A stretch of DNA of 12,547 nucleotides from Desulfurivibrio sp044068625 (GTDB lineage Bacteria; Desulfobacterota; Desulfobulbia; Desulfobulbales; Desulfurivibrionaceae), in contig NZ_JBIPKH010000038.1 in assembly GCF_044068625.1 (NCBI RefSeq), positions 1 to 12,547 of the forward strand. Direction: 5' to 3'. Below, piece by piece: positions 7,206 to 12,547 of the stretch. The notes under the pieces were generated by a model that was not told the origin of the DNA, did not search any database, and saw only the letters and a program-made list of their open reading frames with translations. Within the stretch, counting starts at the first letter, position 1. Each line of letters starts with the position of its first letter. The translations under genes were made by a program, and so were the position numbers.

Positions 7206-7335
7206 CGGGCTGCTAGCGGCCCATGGACGGGCCGCCGAATTCGTTGGCACTGAAAGTGGCAATGAATTCGTGAGGTTGGCCAAAGCCATCTTTGGCCAAC
7301 CGTTAGTTGAAAAAGCCATGGATGGCTTTTTCAAC
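7191..7335. repeat. Tandem array of five hairpins
   Basis: Five adjacent inverted repeats fill the element. H1: 7191-7199 with 7204-7212, 9 bp perfect, GAAA loop. H2: 7216-7222 with 7229-7235, 7 bp, six-base loop. H3: 7236-7251 with 7255-7270, 16 positions with one G-T and one G-G, GAA loop. H4: 7274-7285 with 7290-7301, 12 bp perfect, CCAT loop. H5: 7306-7319 with 7322-7335, 14 bp perfect, two-base spacer. If transcribed as part of the operon the murE-murF junction would be almost entirely base-paired RNA. H5 has an A5/T5 flank around a GCC stem, slightly like a bidirectional terminator. Confidence 0.85.
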
Positions 7336-7341
7336 GGACTG
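7327..7341 (-). repeat. Right terminal inverted repeat of the MITE-like element
   Basis: Inverted copy of the left end with 14 of 15 matches. It is followed directly by ATAA and then by the murF ribosome binding site. Confidence 0.7.
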
Positions 7342-7343
7342 AT

Positions 7344-7350
7344 AAGGAGG
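7344..7350 (+). promoter_or_regulatory. murF ribosome binding site
   Basis: A full AAGGAGG Shine-Dalgarno five bases before ATG 7356. It is the strongest in the window and fixes the murF start despite the unusual N-terminal extension. Its first two A residues belong to the ATAA copy flanking the inserted element. Confidence 0.85.
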
Positions 7351-7355
7351 AGAAG

Positions 7356-8846
7356 ATGGAACCGACAAGGGAACATAACGGCAATGCCGAACAGCGGCGC
7401 GCCTGCCGCCGGGCCGAATTCGGCTACGGCTTTGCCCTGGCTCAGAATCCGGTCTGGACCCTGGCCCAGGTGTTGCTCGCCACCGGTGGCCGCCTTTGGG
7501 GGACCAGGACCCAGGCTGCCTTCCGCCTGATCTCTTCCGACAGCCGGACCATCGAGGCCGGGGACCTGTTCGTGGCCCTGCGGGGTGAAAACTTTGACGG
7601 TCACCGGTTTGTGGCCGAAGTGCTGCGCAAGGGGGCGGCCGGTCTTATCCTGGAACAACCTCCCGCCGAGCCGGTGCCGGTGCCGGTGGTGCTGGTCTCG
7701 GACACCCTGCGGGCCCTGGGCGATCTGGCCCATTATCGGCGGAGCCAGATGCGCGGCCTGCAGGTGCTGGCGATTACCGGCAGTTCCGGGAAGACCACGG
7801 TCAAGGAGATGACCGCCGCCATTTTAGGACGTAAGCATCAGGTACTGAAGACCAGAGGTAACTTCAACAATCTGATTGGCATGCCCCTGTCGCTGCTGCC
7901 GGTGGATGAACGGCATGAGTTCGCGGTGCTGGAGATGGGGATGAACCGCCCCGGCGAGATTGCCCGCATGGCCGAGATCGCCGTGCCCGATGCCGCCTGC
8001 ATCACCAACGTTCAGGAGGCCCATCTGGCCGGGCTGGCCGGAATCGAAGGGGTGGCTCGGGCCAAGGGCGAGCTTTTTGCCGGCCTGCCGTCCTGGGGGA
8101 CCCTGGTGGTCAACCTGGATGACCGACGGGTTCGGAAACTGGCCGCCAGGGCAAGCCAGGAAAGGATCACCTTTGGTCGTTCCCCCCAGGCCATGGTCCG
8201 GGGCACCCATATCCGCAGCCTCGGTGAAGAAGGGATGAGCTTTACCCTGAAGATCGGGGAGTGGCAGGGACGGGTCCGGCTTGCCGCCCTGGGCAGCCAT
8301 AATGTCCAGAACGCCTTGGCCGCCGCCGCCCTGGCGCGGGCGGTGGGTTTTACCCCCGAGGAGATCGCCGCCGGCCTGGCCGGGTATCGTCCCTTTGCCA
8401 AGCGTCTCCAGTTGCAGCCCTTTATTGGTGGGCTCAAGCTGATAGATGACACTTACAATGCCAACCCCTCCTCGATGCTGGCGGCCCTGGAGACGGTTCA
8501 CAATCTGCGCCGTGACCGCAAGGTGGTGGCGGTGCTGGGGGACATGCTGGAGCTGGGAACCCATGGCCCGGCCGCCCACCGCTTTATCGGTGAAAAGGTG
8601 GCCAAGCTCGACTTTGACTACCTGCTGACCGTGGGGGAATTTGCGGCGGAGATGGTGGCCGCCGCCCGGGGGGCCGGCATGGCCAAGGCCCGGGCCCGGG
8701 CCTGCGCCGACAAGGAGGAGATTGTCGGTTGGCTGCGGGAGGCGGTGGGCGGCGGCAAACTGCAAGCCGGGGATATCGTTTTGTGCAAAGGTTCGCGGGG
8801 GATGCGGATGGAAACCATCATTAACGGGACCATGGAGTCCGTTTAG
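7356..8846 (+). CDS. murF: UDP-MurNAc-tripeptide:D-Ala-D-Ala ligase MurF
   Basis: ATP-dependent cytoplasmic ligase that attaches D-Ala-D-Ala to the tripeptide, completing the pentapeptide. 496 residues against ~450 in many homologues. The N-terminal domain starts at WTLAQVLLATGG (about 34) with SSDSRTIEAGDLFVALRGENFDGH (60-83). Further on are P-loop TGSSGKTT (141-148), KTRGNFNNLIGMPLSLL (165-181), LEMGMNRPGEI (192-202), LGSHNVQNALAA (312-323), IDDTYNANPSSM (363-374), GDMLELG (395-401) and KGSRGMRME (478-486). About 30 extra, largely polar N-terminal residues precede the conserved domain; there is no ATG or GTG between 7356 and the domain, and the Shine-Dalgarno is excellent, so the extension is probably real. 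It is separated from murE by an inserted element. Confidence 0.96.
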   Translation: MEPTREHNGNAEQRRACRRAEFGYGFALAQNPVWTLAQVLLATGGRLWGTRTQAAFRLISSDSRTIEAGDLFVALRGENFDGHRFVAEVLRKGAAGLILEQPPAEPVPVPVVLVSDTLRALGDLAHYRRSQMRGLQVLAITGSSGKTTVKEMTAAILGRKHQVLKTRGNFNNLIGMPLSLLPVDERHEFAVLEMGMNRPGEIARMAEIAVPDAACITNVQEAHLAGLAGIEGVARAKGELFAGLPSWGTLVVNLDDRRVRKLAARASQERITFGRSPQAMVRGTHIRSLGEEGMSFTLKIGEWQGRVRLAALGSHNVQNALAAAALARAVGFTPEEIAAGLAGYRPFAKRLQLQPFIGGLKLIDDTYNANPSSMLAALETVHNLRRDRKVVAVLGDMLELGTHGPAAHRFIGEKVAKLDFDYLLTVGEFAAEMVAAARGAGMAKARARACADKEEIVGWLREAVGGGKLQAGDIVLCKGSRGMRMETIINGTMESV

Positions 8847-8864
8847 CAACAGCCGGGAGAGGAG

Positions 8865-9944
8865 ATGCTCTACCATTTACTGTACTCACTGCATGAGCAG
8901 ATCAGTTTCTTCAACGTCTTCCGCTATATCACCTTCCGGTCCATCGGCGCGGCGTTGACCGCTTTTCTGCTGGTGATTACCCTGGGGCCCCACTTTATCG
9001 CCTGGCTCAAAAGCCGCCAGATCGGCCAGGTGGTCCGCGATGACGGCCCGGAGAGCCACTACAGCAAGCGGGGGGTGCCCACCATGGGTGGGATGCTGAT
9101 CCTGGCGGCGGTGGTTTTTACCACCCTGCTCTGGGTTGACCTGAACAACCACTTTGTCTGGCTGATCCTGGCGGTGCTGCTCTGGTTCGGGGCCATCGGG
9201 GCCTACGACGACTATCGCAAGATTCGTAAGCAGAACAGCAAAGGGCTGGGCGTGCGGGGAAAACTGCTGCTCCAGGCCGGTGGGGCCGGGGGCGCCATTC
9301 TGGTGCTCTATCTGCTGCCCGGTTTTGACGGTCAGCTCAGCCTTCCCTTTTTCAAGGAGATTCGGCCCGACCTGGGGGCCTGGTACTGTCTCTTTGCCGT
9401 GCTGGTGGTGGTGGGGGCTTCCAATGCCGTTAACCTCACCGACGGCCTGGACGGACTGGTCACCGGGCCGGTGGTGATCACCGGCACCGTCTATCTGATG
9501 TTTTCCTATCTGGCCGGGCACGCGGTGCTGGCCAGTTACCTGCAGATCCCCCATGTGCCGGGGGCCGGGGAGGTGGCGGTATTCACCGCCGCCCTGGTGG
9601 GAGCCAGTCTGGGCTTTCTCTGGTTCAACACCTATCCGGCCCAGGTTTTCATGGGTGATGTAGGCTCATTGGCCATCGGGGCGGCCCTGGGGATGGTGGC
9701 GATCATCACCAAGCAGGAGTTCCTGCTGGCCATTGTCGGCGGCATTTTCGTGATGGAGGCCCTGAGCGTGATCCTGCAGGTGGGATTTTTCAAGGTCAGC
9801 GGCGGCAAGCGGATCTTTTTGATGGCCCCCTTTCATCACCATTTTGAAAAAAAGGGGTGGCAGGAGCCCAAGGTGGTGGTCCGCTTCTGGATCATCTCCA
9901 TCGTGCTGGGGTTGATGGCCCTGGCGACCCTCAAACTGCGGTAA
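8865..9944 (+). CDS. mraY: Phospho-MurNAc-pentapeptide transferase MraY
   Basis: Integral membrane enzyme that transfers phospho-MurNAc-pentapeptide to undecaprenyl phosphate, giving lipid I. The 359 residues match the family (E. coli 360). Seen: the N-terminal LYSLHEQISFFNVFRYITFRS, RGVPTMGGMLIL (69-80), Asp pair AYDDYRK (113-119) followed by SKGLGVRGKLLLQ, NLTDGLDGL (190-198), VFMGDVGSLAIG (261-272, catalytic Asp region), and GGKRIFLMAPFHHHFEKKGWQEPKVVVRFW (313-342) with the conserved histidine cluster. About ten hydrophobic membrane segments are evident. GGGAG (8855-8859) lies five bases before the ATG. It is 18 bases after murF and 4 bases before murD. Confidence 0.97.
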   Translation: MLYHLLYSLHEQISFFNVFRYITFRSIGAALTAFLLVITLGPHFIAWLKSRQIGQVVRDDGPESHYSKRGVPTMGGMLILAAVVFTTLLWVDLNNHFVWLILAVLLWFGAIGAYDDYRKIRKQNSKGLGVRGKLLLQAGGAGGAILVLYLLPGFDGQLSLPFFKEIRPDLGAWYCLFAVLVVVGASNAVNLTDGLDGLVTGPVVITGTVYLMFSYLAGHAVLASYLQIPHVPGAGEVAVFTAALVGASLGFLWFNTYPAQVFMGDVGSLAIGAALGMVAIITKQEFLLAIVGGIFVMEALSVILQVGFFKVSGGKRIFLMAPFHHHFEKKGWQEPKVVVRFWIISIVLGLMALATLKLR

Positions 9945-9948
9945 CGGA

Positions 9949-11436
9949 ATGGATGACCGGCGCGGAGAAATGATAGTGCCCTTTAAGGCCACCGACCATG
10001 TTCTGGTGGTGGGCCTGGGCAGGTCGGGGGTGGCGGCGGCCCGTTTTCTGCTGGGCTTGGGGCTTAAGGTCTCGGTTTCCGAAGGAGGCCAGGCCGGGGC
10101 TGCCGCCAGCTCGGCGGTGACCTGGCTGCTGGAGCGGGGCGTTCATTGTGAATTGGACGGCCACTCCCGGGAGCTGTTTACCTCGGTGGATGCCATCGTG
10201 GTCAGTCCCGGAGTGCCGCTGGATATTCCCGCCCTGGCGGCGGCCCGGCAGGCCGGAGTGCCGATCATCGGCGAACTGGCCCTGGCTCCGGCCTATCTGC
10301 AAACGCCGGTTATCGCCATCACCGGCACCAACGGCAAAAGCACGGTGACCACCCTGGTCGGTGAACTGTTGCGGGCCAACGGGCTCCAGGTTTTTGTCGG
10401 CGGCAACCTGGGGGTCCCCCTCTGCGAGTATCTGGCTGGCCCCCAGGATGCGGATTGGGTGGTTCTGGAACTGAGCAGTTTTCAACTGGATAGTGCCGGG
10501 GCCTTCCGCCCCCGGATCGGGGTGCTGCTCAACATCTCCCCCGATCACCTGGACCGCTATCCCGACTATGCGGCCTACGCCGCCTCCAAATGGCGGATTT
10601 TCGCCCACCAGGAGGGGGACGACTACGCGGTGATCAACGTGGTTGATCGGGAGATCAAGGAGTTGCTGGAGCGGAGGCCGTTGCGGGCCAGGACCGTGGG
10701 CTTCAATTTGGGTGGCAAGCCCGGGCCGGATTCAGCTCTGGCCGACGGCGCCTGGGATGGTGGCTCGGCGGCCGGCGAGCCCATCCGACTCTCCTTGTCC
10801 AGCCGTGGGGGCGGGCAGGAAAATTACGAGTTGGCCGCCACCGCCCTGGCCGTCGAGCCCAATCGCCAGAACGCCATGGCCGCGATTCTGGCCGCCCGCC
10901 TGGCCGGTTGCCCTCCCCAGGCGATCAGGCAGGGGTTGGCGGCCTTCCAGCCGTTGCCCCATCGCCTCGCCCTGGTTGCCACCATCGCCGGGGTGGACTT
11001 TTATGATGATTCCAAGGCCACCAATATCGGGGCGGTGATCTCGGCCCTGCAGGGGATGCGGCAACCGGTGGTGCTGATCGCCGGCGGCCTGGACAAGGGG
11101 GGGGATTACCGTTTGCTGCTGCCGGTGCTGCGGGAGAAGGTCAAGGCCCTGGTCCTGATCGGCAGCGCCCGGGAAAAGATGGCCGCCGCCCTGGCCTCGG
11201 CCGTTCTCACTGAAACCGCGGCCGATCTGCCGGCGGCGGTGCAGACCGCTTTTGCCCAGGCCGCCCCCGGTGAGGCGGTGCTGCTCTCCCCGGCCTGTGC
11301 CAGCTTCGACATGTTCAGCGGCTACGCCCAGCGGGGCGAGGTTTTTCGCCGGGCGGTGGCGGATTTGCGCACCGTCCGCGGCGGCTCGGGACCGCTGCTG
11401 CGGGGCTGCCCGGTGATGGCGGCGATCCTGCTATGA
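9949..11436 (+). CDS. murD: UDP-MurNAc-L-alanine:D-glutamate ligase MurD
   Basis: Cytoplasmic ligase adding D-Glu as the second stem-peptide residue. 495 residues, longer than the ~440-460 of many homologues. Seen: the nucleotide-fold start VLVVGLGRSGVAAARF (18-33), SPGVPLD (86-92), P-loop TGTNGKST (125-132), GGNLGVPL (151-158), ELSSFQLD (174-181), NISPDHLDRY (195-204), DDSKATN (353-359), GGLDKG (379-384) and LLSPACASFDMF (445-456). The extra length is partly in a loop at about 255-290 and partly in a ~20-residue tail after VADLRTV. ATG 9970 (codon 8) is an alternative start that would fit the family's usual N-terminus; neither start has a strong Shine-Dalgarno. The 3' end overlaps murG by 4 bases, where ftsW would usually be. 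Confidence 0.96.
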   Translation: MDDRRGEMIVPFKATDHVLVVGLGRSGVAAARFLLGLGLKVSVSEGGQAGAAASSAVTWLLERGVHCELDGHSRELFTSVDAIVVSPGVPLDIPALAAARQAGVPIIGELALAPAYLQTPVIAITGTNGKSTVTTLVGELLRANGLQVFVGGNLGVPLCEYLAGPQDADWVVLELSSFQLDSAGAFRPRIGVLLNISPDHLDRYPDYAAYAASKWRIFAHQEGDDYAVINVVDREIKELLERRPLRARTVGFNLGGKPGPDSALADGAWDGGSAAGEPIRLSLSSRGGGQENYELAATALAVEPNRQNAMAAILAARLAGCPPQAIRQGLAAFQPLPHRLALVATIAGVDFYDDSKATNIGAVISALQGMRQPVVLIAGGLDKGGDYRLLLPVLREKVKALVLIGSAREKMAAALASAVLTETAADLPAAVQTAFAQAAPGEAVLLSPACASFDMFSGYAQRGEVFRRAVADLRTVRGGSGPLLRGCPVMAAILL

Positions 11437-12533
11437 GTTTGCGCCTGGTCATAACCGGTGGCGGCACCGGTGGCCACCTTTTTCCGGGAATCGCGGTGGC
11501 CGATGCCGTGCTGTCCGGCTTGCCCGGCAGCGAAGTGCTGTTTATCGGGACCGGGCGGGAGATCGACCGTAAAGCCCTGGCCGACAAGCCCTATCGCCAG
11601 GCGACCCTCACCGGCAGCGGGCTTAAAGGAATTTCCTGGCGGGGACGTTTGGCCTCGCTGGCCCGGTTGCCGGTGGGGCTCTGGCAGGCCTGGCGGCTGC
11701 TCAGGGGGTTTAAGCCCGATCTGGTCCTGGGGGTTGGCGGCTACGTGACCGGGCCGGTGTTGCTGGCCGCCCGCTTGATGGGCATTACCACCGGCATTCA
11801 CGAGCAGAATTCGGTGCCGGGTCTGGCCAACCGGCTGCTGGGCCGCTTTGTGGATCTGGTTTTTCTCTCCCTGCCGGGCAGTGAGGGTGGATTTCCCCCC
11901 GCCAAGATCCGGCTGGTGGGCAATCCCCTGCGGCCCGAGCTGCTGGCGGCGGCCCAAAAAATGGAAATGGCGTCGCCGCCAAGCGGCGAAGGGGACCCGG
12001 TTCTCCTGGTCCTCGGCGGCAGCCAGGGGGCCCGCCGGGTCAATCGGTTGGTTCTGGAGGCGGTGGCCGAGCTGGTCCGGGAAGGCCAAAAGCTGAGGGT
12101 TGTCCACCAGACCGGAAGCCTGGATCTGGCGTTGGTCCAACAAGGGTATCGGGAAATGGGAGTGGCGGCGCGGGTTGAACCCTTCATCACCGAGATGGCG
12201 GCGGTCTACGCCGGGGCTGATCTGGTGGTTTCCCGGGCCGGGGCCACCACCCTGGCGGAGTTGGCGCTTTTTGGCAAGCCGGCGCTGCTGATTCCCTATC
12301 CCTATGCCGCCGATGACCATCAGCGCCACAATGCCGAGATCATGGCCCGCCAGGGCGCGGCCCGGGTGCTGAAGGAGGCGGAGTTGAGCGGGGCTGAGCT
12401 GGCCGCTGAGCTGCGGAATCTGCTGGCTGACCCCGAACGGCGGCAGGAGATGGCGGCCCGGGCCCGGGAGCTGGCCACCCCCGAGGCCGCCCAAAAAATT
12501 ATCGCCCAGGGCCGTGCGCTGGCCGGGGTTTAA
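11433..12533 (+). CDS. murG: UDP-GlcNAc:undecaprenyl-PP-MurNAc-pentapeptide GlcNAc transferase MurG
   Basis: GT28/GT-B glycosyltransferase on the inner face of the cytoplasmic membrane, converting lipid I to lipid II. 366 residues, normal length. Seen: N-terminal glycine loop ITGGGTGGHLFPG (7-19, H15), LGVGGYVTGPVLLAA (99-113), HEQNSVPGLANR (123-134), VGNPLRPEL (162-170), second G-loop LVLGGSQGARRVN (192-204), HQTGS (225-229), the nucleotide-sugar site VVSRAGATTLAEL (265-277) and DDHQRHNAE (294-302). Start ATG overlaps the murD stop (ATGA), so expression is probably coupled to murD. A short interdomain linker (about 178-188) is encoded by a 7-bp hairpin at 11973-11989. The gene is complete. 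Confidence 0.97.
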   Translation: MSLRLVITGGGTGGHLFPGIAVADAVLSGLPGSEVLFIGTGREIDRKALADKPYRQATLTGSGLKGISWRGRLASLARLPVGLWQAWRLLRGFKPDLVLGVGGYVTGPVLLAARLMGITTGIHEQNSVPGLANRLLGRFVDLVFLSLPGSEGGFPPAKIRLVGNPLRPELLAAAQKMEMASPPSGEGDPVLLVLGGSQGARRVNRLVLEAVAELVREGQKLRVVHQTGSLDLALVQQGYREMGVAARVEPFITEMAAVYAGADLVVSRAGATTLAELALFGKPALLIPYPYAADDHQRHNAEIMARQGAARVLKEAELSGAELAAELRNLLADPERRQEMAARARELATPEAAQKIIAQGRALAGV

Positions 12534-12535
12534 CC

Positions 12536-12541
12536 AAGGGA
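12536..12541 (+). promoter_or_regulatory. Ribosome binding site of the next, cut-off gene
   Basis: AAGGGA follows the murG stop by two bases, and the window ends in AT. If the next base is G, an ATG at 12546 would lie four bases after this site. In dcw clusters the gene after murG is normally murC. Confidence 0.4.
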
Positions 12542-12547
12542 AAAAAT

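Larger units (their letters stand above)
7191..7341. mobile_element. MITE-like element between murE and murF (151 bp)
   Basis: The left end reads CAGCCCGTTGAAAAA (7191-7205). The right end (7327-7341), read on the opposite strand, is CAGTCCGTTGAAAAA, giving 15-bp terminal inverted repeats with 14 matches. ATAA stands directly outside both ends (7187-7190 and 7342-7345), as a 4-bp target duplication would. Removing the element and one ATAA joins murE and murF by a 20-base spacer that keeps the murF Shine-Dalgarno, like the other gaps in this operon. The interior is a chain of hairpins with no transposase, so it would depend on an enzyme encoded elsewhere. The family is not recognised. The AAGGAGG of murF begins three bases after the right end. 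Confidence 0.75.

Noticed and set aside
7174..7530. Open reading frame across the murE end, the MITE-like element and the murF 5' part
   Set aside because: It overlaps murE and runs out of frame through murF, has no Shine-Dalgarno, and its codons follow the palindromes of the element; the opposite strand is equally open there. Explained by lack of stops in GC-rich repeat DNA.
7671..7688. Three tandem CCGGTG units in murF
   Set aside because: Encodes a Pro-Val run in a normal strand of the protein; too short to be a meaningful repeat locus.
8687..8702. 16-bp GGCCCGGG-type palindrome in murF
   Set aside because: Simple GC repetition encoding Ala-Arg codons; no further sign of function.
11973..11989. 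7-bp hairpin with CAA loop in murG
   Set aside because: Short, GC-rich and within an interdomain linker; expected by chance at this base composition.
11322..12494. Antisense ORF of 390 codons opposite murG
   Set aside because: Mirror of murG codon bias, no domain recognised, and murG itself is fully supported.

Overview
The window carries the 5' part of a bacterial division and cell wall (dcw) cluster. Its order is mraZ-rsmH-ftsL-ftsI-like-murE-murF-mraY-murD-murG, all on the + strand, with typA/bipA running divergently on the - strand at the left. The DNA is GC-rich. MurE carries the DNPR signature of meso-diaminopimelate-adding enzymes, which indicates a Gram-negative-type peptidoglycan. 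The gene order and a PASTA domain on the division PBP fit a Desulfobacterota (former Deltaproteobacteria) genome, perhaps near Desulfobulbales/Desulfurivibrio. That placement is inference from general resemblance only.

Layout: 67-1836 (-) is the translational GTPase TypA. The divergent spacer at about 1837-2031 holds a candidate typA promoter, a 9-bp dyad, a strong sigma-70-type promoter for mraZ, and a run of six G-rich repeats at about 10-bp spacing that look like an expanded MraZ operator. From 2032 to 12533 nine genes are packed with gaps of 18 bases or less, or with 4-base ATGA overlaps. The one exception is a 175-base gap between murE and murF. The base before the window's right edge is probably the first A of the next start codon (murC expected).

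How the genes work together: MraZ is the cluster regulator and RsmH methylates 16S rRNA. FtsL and the FtsI-like protein are divisome membrane proteins. MurE, MurF and MurD build the UDP-MurNAc-pentapeptide, MraY loads it onto undecaprenyl phosphate (lipid I), and MurG adds GlcNAc (lipid II).

Three things stand out. (1) The ftsI-like gene is an intact ORF of about 607 codons in its normal place and is translationally coupled to murE, but its product has lost all three transpeptidase motifs. SxxK reads E-L-W-E, the segment that should hold SxN is missing, and KTG reads P-E-G. It appears to be a catalytically dead PBP that keeps its membrane anchor, pedestal and PASTA domain. (2) ftsW, normally between murD and murG, is absent; murD and murG overlap by 4 bases. 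The cluster therefore lacks both partners of the canonical septal peptidoglycan synthase as an active pair. (3) The murE-murF gap is explained by a 151-bp MITE-like element with 15-bp terminal inverted repeats (14/15 match) and flanking ATAA direct repeats. It is made almost wholly of five tandem hairpins and landed directly upstream of the murF ribosome binding site.
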